In this document: one piece after another, positions 8,852 to 17,532 of the stretch
Position numbering within the stretch: position 1 is the stretch's first letter
Layout of the letters: each line of letters opens with the position of its first letter
Assembly: GCF_000174435.1 (NCBI RefSeq)
Contig: NZ_ACJN02000002.1
Location: forward strand, 811,490-875,489
Origin: Desulfonatronospira thiodismutans ASO3-1
Lineage (GTDB): Bacteria; Desulfobacterota; Desulfovibrionia; Desulfovibrionales; Desulfonatronovibrionaceae
DNA: 64,000 bases
Direction: 5' to 3'
Notes under the pieces: model-generated
Told to the model about the DNA's origin: nothing
Databases searched by the model: none
What the model saw: the letters and a program-made list of their open reading frames with translations, nothing else
Made by a program: the position numbers and the translations under genes

Positions 8852-9011
8852 GTAACCATTCAGGGGGGTGCCGGAATTGACCTGGGGACTGTCCCGCACT
8901 TATTTTTCCAGCGCCAAAAGCTGAAAATGGTTCATCAGGAAAAAAATAAGTGCGGGACAGTCCCCAGGCCTTGTGCCAGCAATCAACACCGAGGACCCTT
9001 TGAATGGTTGC
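8852..9011. mobile_element. MITE-like palindromic element A (GTAACCATTCAGGGGG ends)
   Basis: A 160-bp non-coding element. The left end reads GTAACCATTCAGGGGG and the right end is a decayed inverse (CCCTTTGAATGGTTGC). Inside is a perfect 27-bp inverted repeat (8881-8907 against 8942-8968) with the GGGGACTGTCCCGCACTTATTTTT sequence shared by other elements here. Flanking octamers CCAGGTCC and CCAGACCC match at 6 of 8 positions, consistent with an old target duplication. The right end overlaps the comEC start. Confidence 0.75.
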
Positions 9012-11463
9012 CCAGACCCTGACCCCCAAGGGGCTGTTGCCCTGGCAAAAGTTTGTTCTGGCTTATGTCCTGGGCATCTGGACCCTGAAATATCCTCTGG
9101 CAGGTCTTGCAGGCCTGCTGCTTGTCCTGCTTTTTCTCCCCTTCAGGGACGTCTGGCGCAATATGATCCTGGCCGGGGTGTTTATGGCGGCTTTTTTGCT
9201 GGCCTGGTTCAGACTTCCAGACCCGCCTGGTTATATCCCGGATCCCATCCAGGCCCAGGAGCGGGTGTGGCTGCAGGGTGAAGTGGAATCTGTGAGTTAC
9301 CAGCCCGGGGACAGACAGCGCCTTATTCTGAAAAACCTGCTCATTGAACCGGACCGGGAGCCTGTTAAGCTTCCGGGCAGACTTGTTTTCACCTGGAAAG
9401 ATGCTCCAGTAGAGGCGGCTCCGGGGCAGAAGTTCCAGGCTCACGTAAATGTCAGGCCGGTGCAGGGCATGGCCAATTTCGGGGTCTGGAACAGCGAGTT
9501 TTTCTGGCGTACCCAGGGTGTTTTCTGGAGGAGTTTTGCCGAGGGAGAGCATTTCTGGCACCGTGTGGACCGTGAACCGGGCAGAAGCCATGTAATGCGC
9601 AGCCGCCTCAAGGAGAGGACCCTGCAGGGACTGCATCTTGAAGGCGTAGATGAAGAACAAAGAGCCAGGATCCAGGCAATGGGTCTGGCTCTTTTTTTTG
9701 GTGACCGATCCATGCTGGAGCCGGAAGTGCTGGAATGGGTACGTCTGGCATCCCTGGCCCATACCCTGGCCCTTTCCGGGCTGCACCTGGGCATCATGGC
9801 CGGCATGGGTTTTTTGCTGGCTGCGGGCATTGGATACCTGTACCCTCGAGTTTACCTGCGGCTGCCCTTCATGAAGCTGGGAATCCTCGTGGCTGCTCCC
9901 ATATGCATTGTTTACCTGTGGATGGGCCAGTTTCAGCCAACGCTTATCAGGGCCGGGATCATGCTTGCCTGCTGGGGGTGGTATCTCTTTGCCAATCAGC
10001 GACGGGTGCTCCTGGACGGGCTTTTCATGGCCGCAGCTGCCATCACCCTGTACAATCCGTGGTCTGTATTCGACCTGCGGCTGCAGCTGTCAGTCATGGC
10101 TGTGGCGGGAATAGCCCTGATCATCCCCCTGGTGGAAAGGCTTTTCAAGAACATGGAGGAAAAAGGGGTTTCCAGGGTGTTCAAGTATTTTCTTGGGCTG
10201 GCCGGGGTGACCCTGGCCGCCAATGTGGCCCTGCTGCCCATTCAGGCCTGGACTTTCAACTATTTCAGCCCTCATCTTTACCTGAACCTCATCTGGCTGC
10301 CGGTGCTTGGCTTTCTGGTGCTACCCGCCGGGTTTGCAGGCGTTATTGTTTCCACTGTACCGGGACTGACTTTTGCCGGGGATATTCTGCTGGGCCTTGC
10401 CGGGCACCTTCTGGGGTATTTCATATCCGCCCTGGAATTTATGCACAGCAAGGATCTTCTGCACCCCATCATCACTTATCGTCCTGCATGGGTGGAGATA
10501 TTCGCCTATTATCTGCTCCTGGGGATCATTATACATGCCGGGTCTATTGAGTGGAAGAAAGAGCGCGTCCTTCTGGGTCTGGGGTTGATGTTGTGTCTTG
10601 TGATTGTGCCCCGGGCGGGACAGATTCAGGATGAGAGCCTGACAATGCGGGTGCTGGATGTGGGACAGGGGCAGGGCATTGTACTGGAGCTTCCGGGTGA
10701 AGAAAGGATTATGGTGGACGGCGGAGGCAGCTGGAACCCGGATTTTGACCTGGGCCGAGCCGTGGTAACCCCGTCGCTCACCTGGCGCACCCGTCCCCAG
10801 AGACTGGACAAAGTGGTTTTGAGCCACGCTCACGTGGATCATTACGGCGGGCTCTTTTATCCTTTGAAGTACCTGGGGGCGGATAAATACCTGCACAATT
10901 CCATCTGGCCGGCTGAACAGGACCGGCTGCGCCTGAAAAAAGCCCTGGACAGGCAGGAGGTGCAGGAAGGGGTGCCGGGCAAAGGCGATGTCCTGGAGTT
11001 TGACGGGGCAGTTGCTCTGGAGGTGCTGCATCCTGGGGACCCTGACAAGTACGAGCTCTTGAACGATTCGTCCCTGGTTGTGCGGCTGATCTGGAAAGGC
11101 CGGCCGCTGGCCCTTATTCCAGGGGATATCGAGGCCCGGGGGCTGGAGGATCTTCTGGATACGGAACAGGATATTTCGGCCCGGGTCCTGCTGGTGCCGC
11201 ATCACGGCAGCCGCAGCAGCGCTGACCCGGAGTTCTACCGCCGGGTGGACCCGGAGCTTGCAGTGGTTTCCCGGGGATTCATGAACAGGTTCGGAGTACC
11301 GCACCAGGAAGTCAGAAATATAATCAGGGATCTGGATATTTCCATGTATGACACTGCCGTGCACGGGGAAGTGATTTTTACCTGGGACAGTCCGGACAGT
11401 GATCCAGTCATCCGCTGGGCCAGGGACAGAACCGGCCCTGGTGGAGTACCGTACTGGTATTGA
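9004..11463 (+). CDS. comEC: ComEC/Rec2 family DNA-uptake channel
   Basis: Inner-membrane channel for single-stranded DNA entry during natural transformation. 819 residues: N-terminal membrane segments and a DUF4131-like soluble region (about 1-200), the multi-helix competence domain (about 230-520, with ALSGLHLGIMAG), and a C-terminal metallo-beta-lactamase-like domain whose motif SHAHVDHYGG lies near residue 606, with HHGSRSS further on. The metal-binding residues appear intact, so the nuclease-like domain may be active. The ATG at 9004 and the GAGGA ribosome-binding site (8991-8995) both lie inside mobile element A, so the N-terminus may be non-native; a TTG at 9037 is an alternative. Confidence 0.9.
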   Translation: MVAQTLTPKGLLPWQKFVLAYVLGIWTLKYPLAGLAGLLLVLLFLPFRDVWRNMILAGVFMAAFLLAWFRLPDPPGYIPDPIQAQERVWLQGEVESVSYQPGDRQRLILKNLLIEPDREPVKLPGRLVFTWKDAPVEAAPGQKFQAHVNVRPVQGMANFGVWNSEFFWRTQGVFWRSFAEGEHFWHRVDREPGRSHVMRSRLKERTLQGLHLEGVDEEQRARIQAMGLALFFGDRSMLEPEVLEWVRLASLAHTLALSGLHLGIMAGMGFLLAAGIGYLYPRVYLRLPFMKLGILVAAPICIVYLWMGQFQPTLIRAGIMLACWGWYLFANQRRVLLDGLFMAAAAITLYNPWSVFDLRLQLSVMAVAGIALIIPLVERLFKNMEEKGVSRVFKYFLGLAGVTLAANVALLPIQAWTFNYFSPHLYLNLIWLPVLGFLVLPAGFAGVIVSTVPGLTFAGDILLGLAGHLLGYFISALEFMHSKDLLHPIITYRPAWVEIFAYYLLLGIIIHAGSIEWKKERVLLGLGLMLCLVIVPRAGQIQDESLTMRVLDVGQGQGIVLELPGEERIMVDGGGSWNPDFDLGRAVVTPSLTWRTRPQRLDKVVLSHAHVDHYGGLFYPLKYLGADKYLHNSIWPAEQDRLRLKKALDRQEVQEGVPGKGDVLEFDGAVALEVLHPGDPDKYELLNDSSLVVRLIWKGRPLALIPGDIEARGLEDLLDTEQDISARVLLVPHHGSRSSADPEFYRRVDPELAVVSRGFMNRFGVPHQEVRNIIRDLDISMYDTAVHGEVIFTWDSPDSDPVIRWARDRTGPGGVPYWY

Positions 11464-11546
11464 GTGCATTTTCAGATGGACCTGCCGCAACAGGTGGAAA
11501 CGCCAATAATGCAGCAGTAAACCAACTCCATAGCTCTTTGTTTTTT

Positions 11547-11582
11547 TGACTTTTTGCAGTCACGTCTTTGCAGGTGCATCTG
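11547..11582. repeat. Short dispersed repeat (TGCAAAAAG type)
   Basis: TGACTTTTTGCAGTCAC here is identical to the right half of the hairpin at 29375-29404. It is followed by an inverted copy of a GATGCRYCTGCAAA motif also seen at 29276-29295 and 32023-32040. It lies between comEC and the convergent VapBC-like pair; 11464-11594 holds no gene. Confidence 0.5.
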
Positions 11583-11594
11583 AACAAATCAGCG

Positions 11595-11996
11595 TTACCC
11601 CCAGCATTCCAGGATCAGAGGGGCATTTATTCGCTGAAAGTGGCGGACATTGTTTGTAACCAGCGCAGCTCCAGCAGATAATGAGTGAGCCGCAATCATC
11701 ATATCCAGTTCACCAATGGGTTGGCCGGTTGATACCAGCTGATACCGGATGCCGGCATACCAGTCAGCTGCCTCGACATCCCAGGGCAAAATCCGAACAA
11801 TCTTAAGGAGGTGGTGCACAGCCAGATGCAGACGGTGGTCAGCAGGCAAGCGTTTCAAGCCATATTTCAACTCAGCGCGGGTCATCACTGAAATACAAAT
11901 CCTGGCAGGCAGTATTTTCTTCAGTCTTGCCTCAAGATCAGGAGATTGCCCCTTGATGAGATAGCTTGTGATGTCAGTATCCAGCATGTAAAGCAT
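11595..11996 (-). CDS. vapC: PIN-domain toxin, VapC-like
   Basis: 133-residue PIN-domain ribonuclease, the likely toxin of a type II toxin-antitoxin pair; VapC toxins cut tRNA or rRNA. The acidic active-site pattern is visible: Asp in MLDTDITSYL, Glu in VMTRAELKYGL, Asp in IGELDMMIAAH, and a C-terminal TNNVRHFQRI motif that normally carries the last acidic or polar residue (here Asn). It begins three bases after the antitoxin stop, the classic antitoxin-first arrangement. Confidence 0.88.
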   Translation of the reverse strand: MLYMLDTDITSYLIKGQSPDLEARLKKILPARICISVMTRAELKYGLKRLPADHRLHLAVHHLLKIVRILPWDVEAADWYAGIRYQLVSTGQPIGELDMMIAAHSLSAGAALVTNNVRHFQRINAPLILECWG

Positions 11997-11999
11997 GAT

Positions 12000-12296
12000 T
12001 CATACTGCTTTGTCAGTTTCAAGGTTGACAGCATCATCAAACACACCGCTTTCTTGAGGAAGAATATTCATGGGCCTCTCCGTCATGAAATCTTCAGGCA
12101 CATCCAAGGAGTGAATCAGATCGAAAAAATCTTCCCAGGTATTAGCACCGGGGCTGCTGGAAAGCACCACATCCCCTGTTGTTTCATCTCGAGTAACATA
12201 TACCTCATGGCCATCAAAACGAAACTCAGCAGGGAGGCGAACAGCCTGGCTGCTACCGTTTTTAAATAACCTGGCGGTGCGTGTTTCTTTTTTCAT
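12000..12296 (-). CDS. vapB: AbrB/SpoVT-type antitoxin, VapB-like
   Basis: 98-residue antitoxin. The N-terminal half (RTARLFKNGSSQAVRLPAEF) is a swapped-hairpin AbrB/MazE-type DNA-binding domain; the C-terminal half is acidic and probably wraps around the PIN toxin encoded immediately downstream. The ribosome-binding site is GGAGGA. A palindrome over its likely promoter suggests autorepression. Confidence 0.87.
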   Translation of the reverse strand: MKKETRTARLFKNGSSQAVRLPAEFRFDGHEVYVTRDETTGDVVLSSSPGANTWEDFFDLIHSLDVPEDFMTERPMNILPQESGVFDDAVNLETDKAV

Positions 12297-12325
12297 ATCC
12301 GTTGTCCTCCTGCTTAACTTTTATT

Positions 12326-12366
12326 TAGTATATACATGGGTATATGCTACACTCTAATTTTGTCAA
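12326..12366 (-). promoter_or_regulatory. Promoter and palindromic operator of the VapBC pair
   Basis: On the minus strand a -35 TTGACA (12366-12361) is followed, with 16-bp spacing, by a -10-like TATACC. The -10 lies inside a near-perfect inverted repeat, TAGTATATAC-ATGG-GTATATGCTA (12326-12349, 9 of 10 arm matches). Antitoxins of this type usually bind such a palindrome, so toxin-antitoxin autorepression is likely. Confidence 0.6.
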
Positions 12367-12404
12367 GTTTACTTCTTTGCCGTATTAATACGCCCTGGAT
12401 GATT

Positions 12405-12579
12405 GTAACCATTCAGGGGGCAGGTACCGGCCAAGGGGACAGTCCCCGCGACACTTTTCCTTCACGAATACAAAAAGTACAGACGCGAAATTAAGTGAAG
12501 CTTCACAGTCATTACTCAGCGGGGACAGTCCCCTGGCCTAATGACATGAGTCACCACCGAAGACTCCCTGAATGGTTAC
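12405..12579. mobile_element. MITE-like palindromic element B (GTAACCATTCAGGGGG ends)
   Basis: 175-bp element: left end GTAACCATTCAGGGGG, right end CTCCCTGAATGGTTAC. An inner inverted repeat carries GGGGACAGTCCCCGCGAC and GCGGGGACAGTCCCCTGG. The flanking octamers GGATGATT and GAATGGTT match at 6 of 8. Two further degenerate copies of the right-end decamer follow (12580-12599). No coding capacity. It fills the gap between vapB and betT together with the remnant at 12617. Confidence 0.7.
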
Positions 12580-12616
12580 GAATGGTTTCGAACGGTTACA
12601 GAAAAAATAATTACAT

Positions 12617-12653
12617 GGCTGTCCCCGGGGGTCAATAAAACAGTTTCGCTGCA
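12617..12653. mobile_element. Remnant of a CACTACAGCGAAA-type element
   Basis: The sequence GTCCCCGGGGGTCAATAAA followed by AGTTTCGCTGCAG is the right half of elements C and D. The left half is missing. It sits 18 bp after the degenerate tail of element B. Confidence 0.55.
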
Positions 12654-12709
12654 GGGACAATTATTCAGGTGGCATATGTTTTTCTCTGCTTTCAGGGTAC
12701 GGATTTATA

Positions 12710-14701
12710 TCAGCGCACGACATCCAGAAACTGCAGGTGCTTTTCATAGTGGTCCAGGATGTCGGTAATGATCTGATCCTTTGTCCAGTTCATGATGTCG
12801 TAGTCCTGACCGCCTTCGCGCAGGTGCACCTCGGCGCGGTAGTATTTGCGTTCCTGCCCGGGTCTATTGACGCTGGTGGCGCGCAGGGTAAAGGCCGGGG
12901 GCTCGTATTCCCTGGGCCGTACCGAGTAGAAGAAGTCAATCTCCTCCCCATGCAGGACCTCCAGCCAGACCCGGCCATCCTCGCCTTCCTGAATACTGGT
13001 CTGTATGCCCCGCATCTCCATTTCCTGGGCCACTTCTTCCATGGCCGGCCACACGGTCTGCTGGATAAAGTTCAAAACTTCCTTTTTGGTGGGCTGATAG
13101 ACAAGAGTCTTGAGCCTTTTCTTCCATGAACCCGGCTGGGAAGAATAAGGCATGGTTGTGGCGTGCTTCAAAGTGACTTTTTTGACCACTTCCATGCGCA
13201 CCGACTTGTAAAGCCCCAGGCACATGAGAAGCATTATGGCTGTAAAGGGCAGGGCACTGGCAATGGAAGCCGTCTGCAGGGCCCCCAGACCCCCGGCTAC
13301 AAGGAGCACTGCAGCCACGACTCCTTCGGATGTGGCCCAGAAAATGCGCTGCCAGACAGGCGCATTTTCCTCGCCTCCGGAGGTGAGCATGTCGATGACC
13401 AGCGAGCCGGAGTCCGAGGAGGTGACGAAAAAGGTGACCACCAGGATGGTGGCGATAAAGGATATTATTGTGGACAAAGGCAGGTGCTCAAAGAACCTGA
13501 ACAAAGCCACGGTTGCATCTTCGCTGACTGCATCCCCGAGATGGGTCATTCCCTGGATCATGATCATGTGCAGGGCGGTGTTGCCGAAAAAGGTCATCCA
13601 GATGAAGGTAAAGCCCACCGGGACCATGAGCACACCCACTACAAACTGGCGGATGGTGCGGCCCCGGGAGACCCGGGCGATGAACATGCCCACAAAGGGG
13701 GACCAGGCTATCCACCAGCCCCAGTAAAAAAGGGTCCAGCCCCCTATCCAGTCCGTGGGATCATAGGCATGCAGGTTGAAGGTCATTTCAGCCAGGTCTG
13801 CGATATAGGCCCCGGTATTCTGAGTGAAGGTCTGCATCAAAAAGACCGTCGGCCCGAAAATGAGTACAAAAATCACCAGGCCCACAGCCAGGATCATGTT
13901 CAGCTCGGATATGCGTTTAATGCCTCCGTCCAGGCCCATGACCACGGAAATGGTGGCAATGACAGTGATGACGGCTATAAGCAGGATCTGCACCCAGATG
14001 TCTATGGGTACACCGAAAAGATATTCCAGTCCGGCGTTGATCTGGGTCACTCCCAGTCCCAGAGATGTAGCCACCCCGAACATGGTCCCCAGTACGGCAA
14101 AGGTATCCACGGCATGGCCTATGGGTCCGTAAATACGTTCCCCGATTAGGGGATAAAATGCGGAGCGGATGGTCAGGGGGAGATTGTGCCTAAAGGCGAA
14201 ATAGGCCAGGGAGATGGCCACTACTGCATAGATGGCCCAGGCGTGCAGGCCCCAGTGAAAGAAGGTGATCTTCATGGACTCCCGGGCCGCTTCAGGAGTA
14301 CCCCCTTCACCCACCGGCGGGCTCAGGTAATGCATGACCGGCTCGGCCACTCCGAAGAACATGAGCCCGATACCCATGCCGGCGGAAAAAAGCATGGCAA
14401 ACCAGGATATATATGTATAGTCAGGTTCGCTGTGGTCAGGGCCGAGCTTTATGGTGCCCAGGGAGGACACTCCAAGGAAGATAACAAAAACCAGAAAAGT
14501 GGCCACGGAGAGAATGTAGAACCAGCCGACGGACTCGGCTATCCATCCCTGAACACTGCCAAAGATTTCACCGGCTCTTTCGGGACTGCTTATTGTCAGT
14601 ACAACGAAAATAATGGTCAGAAGGGCGGAACTGAAAAAAACAGCCGGATTGATTTTGATCCACGATTTTTCTGTGGACAGGGGAGAGGTATTTTCTTCCA
14701 T
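12710..14701 (-). CDS. BCCT-family betaine/choline transporter with long C-terminal domain (BetT-like)
   Basis: Secondary transporter for glycine betaine, choline or similar trimethylammonium solutes, driven by Na+ or H+. About 663 residues with 12 predicted membrane helices; the signature segments AGMGIGLMFFGVAEP and the WTLFYWGWWIAWSPFVGMF tryptophan-rich helix are present. A soluble C-terminal domain of roughly 140 residues (from KKRLKTLVYQPTKKEVL) resembles the osmosensing tail of E. coli BetT. The ATG at 14701 has AGGAG seven bases upstream; the longer frame to 14779 looks non-coding. Of the three BCCT genes here it alone has the long tail, suggesting different regulation or substrate. 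Element C lies about 240 bp upstream. Confidence 0.88.
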   Translation of the reverse strand: MEENTSPLSTEKSWIKINPAVFFSSALLTIIFVVLTISSPERAGEIFGSVQGWIAESVGWFYILSVATFLVFVIFLGVSSLGTIKLGPDHSEPDYTYISWFAMLFSAGMGIGLMFFGVAEPVMHYLSPPVGEGGTPEAARESMKITFFHWGLHAWAIYAVVAISLAYFAFRHNLPLTIRSAFYPLIGERIYGPIGHAVDTFAVLGTMFGVATSLGLGVTQINAGLEYLFGVPIDIWVQILLIAVITVIATISVVMGLDGGIKRISELNMILAVGLVIFVLIFGPTVFLMQTFTQNTGAYIADLAEMTFNLHAYDPTDWIGGWTLFYWGWWIAWSPFVGMFIARVSRGRTIRQFVVGVLMVPVGFTFIWMTFFGNTALHMIMIQGMTHLGDAVSEDATVALFRFFEHLPLSTIISFIATILVVTFFVTSSDSGSLVIDMLTSGGEENAPVWQRIFWATSEGVVAAVLLVAGGLGALQTASIASALPFTAIMLLMCLGLYKSVRMEVVKKVTLKHATTMPYSSQPGSWKKRLKTLVYQPTKKEVLNFIQQTVWPAMEEVAQEMEMRGIQTSIQEGEDGRVWLEVLHGEEIDFFYSVRPREYEPPAFTLRATSVNRPGQERKYYRAEVHLREGGQDYDIMNWTKDQIITDILDHYEKHLQFLDVVR

Positions 14702-14818
14702 TGGAATGCTCCTGAGGTTGGATAAATATTCTGGGCTGTTTCCTTGACCCTGCGCGGAAAAGAGGCCCCTTCTGGGCAAATTCAGAAAAAGGAAGGGATT
14801 TCATACAACCACCCCCGG

Positions 14819-14840
14819 CCCCTCCTTGGCTAAGGAGGGG
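14819..14840. other. Short GC-rich hairpin upstream of the BetT-like gene
   Basis: A perfect 9-bp stem CCCCTCCTT/AAGGAGGGG with a four-base loop. There is no T-run, so it is not a clear terminator. It lies in the 502-bp gap between the divergent BetT-like and MFS genes, which otherwise contains only element C. Confidence 0.4.
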
Positions 14841-14937
14841 AGTTAACGCCGGGCCAGTAATCCTATACGGAGGAGCAGGCAGGGTATGAGAAAACAGTTG
14901 CCAACATGTTTTTCCGATATTTTTGTTAAGCGCCTAC

Positions 14938-15089
14938 CACTACAGCGAAACTTATAAAATACAGTATGGTATCTCAATTGGGGACAGGCACCCCCGCACT
15001 TATTTTTCTGAAGGATGATTAACAGGTTTTAAAAATAAGTGCGGGGAGATCCAGTCCCCGGAGGTCAATAAATAAGTTTCGCTGTAGTG
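14938..15089. mobile_element. MITE-like element C (CACTACAGCGAAAC ends, 4-bp repeat CTAC)
   Basis: 152-bp element with perfect 14-bp terminal inverted repeats CACTACAGCGAAAC/GTTTCGCTGTAGTG, flanked on both sides by CTAC (14934-14937 and 15090-15093). The interior is a hairpin with GGGGACAGGCACCCCCGCACTTATTTTT against AAAAATAAGTGCGGGGAG...AGTCCCC. It is nearly identical to element D at 22495-22654. A promoter-like TTGAGA...TATAAG reads out of its left end towards the BetT-like gene. Confidence 0.82.
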
Positions 15090-15203
15090 CTACTCTTTGT
15101 ACTCCTTGAAAAAAAATTCTTCAAGCCTTGATATATTTTTCACCAGATAGCTTACAGGATAGACTTTGACCCGGGATGCAAAGAGGATTAAGGAACATGC
15201 CCA

Positions 15204-16418
15204 ATGGACAGAATGAATATTCTACCGGATTTTATCAGGCAAAAACCGGGCCTGGCGCTTTTTGCCATGCTGGCGGTGGCGGTTTCCGGGTTCGGACAGA
15301 CCTTTTTCGTCTCGGTTTTCGGGGAAGAAATCCGTACCTCTGCCGGGCTTTCGCACACTGCTTACGGCAGTATCTACAGCCTGGCCACCCTGGTAAGTGC
15401 GGCCATGCTCTTCAAGTTCGGCAGGCTGGTTGATATCTGGCCTCTTTCCAGGGCTGTGCTGCTGGCCACAGCCATTCTTGCCCTGGGGTGCCTGCTTGTG
15501 GGCCTCAAGGGCGGGGTGCTGTTGCTAAGTGTTGGTTTTTTCTGCATACGCTTCGGTGGGCAGGGTCTTTTCGGGCATATGGGCATGACCACGGCTGCCA
15601 GGTATTTTTCTGCTCACAGGGGCAAGGCAGTGGCTCTGGCCGGCTCGGGATTTCCCCTGGCTGAAGCTGTCCTGCCTGCCAGTGCTGTGTTCATGGCTGC
15701 TCTCTGGGGGTGGCATGTTCCCTGGCTGGCCTCTGCCGGATTCCTGGTGCTGATGGTTTTGCCCCTGCTGTATTATCTGACCAGGGATATACCAGCTCCT
15801 GTTCAGGACCTGGCGGGCAAAGAAGCCAAAGACTCTCTTAGAAGCCACACCCGGGAAGAGGTGGTAAGGGACAGGGGTTTTTACATGGTCCTGCCTGCGA
15901 TTCTGGCCTCACCGTTTATGGTCACAGCCCTTTTGTTTCACCAGGCTGCCGTTGCCTCCATGCAGGGATGGTCCATGCATGTTGTGGGTACGGCATTTAC
16001 CTGTTATGCTGCGGGGCACCTGGGAGCGCTTCTGGGGACAGGTCCCCTGGTGGACCGCATCAGTGCGGGCAAAACCCTGCCTCTGGCGGTGCTGCCCATG
16101 GCAGCCGGCCTGATGATACTTGCGGCTTTCCAGGGGATATGGGTGGCATATGTTTACCTGGGGCTCATGGGCATGACCCACGGCATGACCGCTACAGCCG
16201 GAGGGGCTGTCTGGGCGGAGCGCTACGGTCTGCTTCACCTGGGCTCCATCAGGGCCATGGCTCAGTCAGCGGTGGTTCTGTCTACAGCGGCTGCTCCTCT
16301 GCTGGCGGGTTTTCTGCTGGATCAGGGGCTGGGCATAAATATTCTGGCTGCCATTCTGGCAGCAACAACTCTGACCTGCGGGGTTCTGGCACGCTTTGCC
16401 CCTGCCCCCCGGAGTTAG
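15204..16418 (+). CDS. Major facilitator superfamily transporter
   Basis: 404-residue polytopic inner-membrane protein with about 12 hydrophobic segments. It shows MFS features: the loop 2-3 region FKFGRLVDIWPLSRA, a repeated half-structure, and a loop at VDRISAGKT. Substrate cannot be deduced; the general look is of the oxalate/formate or monocarboxylate-type MFS. The ATG is preceded by AAGGA at suitable spacing. The patatin-like gene follows 38 bases downstream and may be co-transcribed. Confidence 0.8.
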   Translation: MDRMNILPDFIRQKPGLALFAMLAVAVSGFGQTFFVSVFGEEIRTSAGLSHTAYGSIYSLATLVSAAMLFKFGRLVDIWPLSRAVLLATAILALGCLLVGLKGGVLLLSVGFFCIRFGGQGLFGHMGMTTAARYFSAHRGKAVALAGSGFPLAEAVLPASAVFMAALWGWHVPWLASAGFLVLMVLPLLYYLTRDIPAPVQDLAGKEAKDSLRSHTREEVVRDRGFYMVLPAILASPFMVTALLFHQAAVASMQGWSMHVVGTAFTCYAAGHLGALLGTGPLVDRISAGKTLPLAVLPMAAGLMILAAFQGIWVAYVYLGLMGMTHGMTATAGGAVWAERYGLLHLGSIRAMAQSAVVLSTAAAPLLAGFLLDQGLGINILAAILAATTLTCGVLARFAPAPRS

Positions 16419-16456
16419 ATGCCAGAAGATAGAAGAATCAAAATGAAGACAAGACC

Positions 16457-17422
16457 ATGAAAGATACCAACAACAAACAAAGAAATACAACCGGCTGCAG
16501 CCGCAGGGATTTTCTGGCTGCAGCCGGTATGGCCGGAGCCGGACTGGTGGCCTGGCCGGGATTTGCGGCCCATGCAGGTGAAGGCAAGCCCGAAGCTTCC
16601 CGCACGGGAGTCGGTCTGGCTCTGGGTGCAGGCGGTGCCAACGGCCTGGCCCATATTGCAGTGCTGGAAGCCCTGGACGAAATTAAAGTCCGGCCAAAAA
16701 TCATTGCCGGAAGCAGTATAGGGGCCATTCTGGGAGTTCTGTATGCTTCGGGCATATCAGGCCGGGAGATGCGCGAGGCAGCCCTGGAAATCTTTGACTC
16801 CCAGCCCAGCATCTGGGGAGGGTGGCTGGAGAGAATCACCGGCAGCGGACTTCTGGATATGCTCAGGCCCGGCCTTGGAGAGGGCGGACTTTTGGACCCT
16901 GAAGGAGTCCTGGACTTTGTGCGGGAAAAGATCCAGGTGCAGGACTTTGAAGAGCTGCAAATTCCTCTTAAGGTGGTGGCTACAGACTTCTGGAGGCGGG
17001 AGCAGGTAGTATTTGACTCCGGGGAGATCATCCCGGCCATCGAGGCCAGTATGGCTGTTCCGGGGCTGTTCGCCCCGGTGCGCTACCAGGACAGGCTCCT
17101 GGTGGACGGGGCCATAGTCAACCCGGTGCCTTTCGATCTTGTACTGGACAGCTGCGATATTTCAGTTGCTGTGGATGTATCCGGGAAGAGTTCCCCGGAT
17201 AACAAGGAGCGCCCATCCTACCTGGACACTATATTCGCCACCTTTGAGATAATGCAGGAATCCATAATGCAGCAAAAGCTAAGGATATATTCTCCGGATA
17301 TTTATTTACGCCCGGAAGTAGTGGATGTGCGCCTGATGCAGTTCAACAAGATAAAAAGGATCCTTAAGGAGGCCGAGCCTGCCAGAGAAAGGCTTAAAGA
17401 AGAGCTGGAAAGGCTTTTATAG
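16457..17422 (+). CDS. Patatin-like phospholipase with Tat signal
   Basis: 321-residue predicted lipid acyl hydrolase exported by the twin-arginine route: N-terminal CSRRDFLAAAG (Arg16-Arg17) followed by a hydrophobic stretch and an AHA cleavage-like site near residue 40. The patatin catalytic dyad is intact: glycine-rich oxyanion loop GAGGANGLAH (about 57-66), nucleophile Ser87 in GSSIG, and Asp217 in VDGAIVNPVP. It resembles the RssA/YlbK branch. A strong hairpin terminator follows. It probably acts on phospholipids in the periplasm or at the membrane. Confidence 0.88.
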   Translation: MKDTNNKQRNTTGCSRRDFLAAAGMAGAGLVAWPGFAAHAGEGKPEASRTGVGLALGAGGANGLAHIAVLEALDEIKVRPKIIAGSSIGAILGVLYASGISGREMREAALEIFDSQPSIWGGWLERITGSGLLDMLRPGLGEGGLLDPEGVLDFVREKIQVQDFEELQIPLKVVATDFWRREQVVFDSGEIIPAIEASMAVPGLFAPVRYQDRLLVDGAIVNPVPFDLVLDSCDISVAVDVSGKSSPDNKERPSYLDTIFATFEIMQESIMQQKLRIYSPDIYLRPEVVDVRLMQFNKIKRILKEAEPARERLKEELERLL

Positions 17423-17483
17423 GCCCTCCGCTTCCTTTTGCATAAAGACTTGGCCGGAGGGGCCGGCATATACAGTTGTAATA

Positions 17484-17518
17484 ATGCGCTCCCGCCTTCT
17501 GGAGGGAGCGCATTTTTT
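17484..17518 (+). terminator. Rho-independent terminator after the patatin gene
   Basis: A stem AATGCGCTCCC/GGGAGCGCATT with a short loop (GCCTTCTGGA) is followed by a run of T. It lies between the convergent patatin and chemoreceptor genes and could also stop transcription from the minus strand. Confidence 0.85.
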
Positions 17519-17532
17519 CGTCAGTTTTACGG

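Noticed and set aside
13163-14149. Long open frame on the plus strand opposite the BetT-like gene
   Set aside because: Low-complexity His/Gly/Gln-rich translation, and the BCCT motifs on the other strand are unmistakable.
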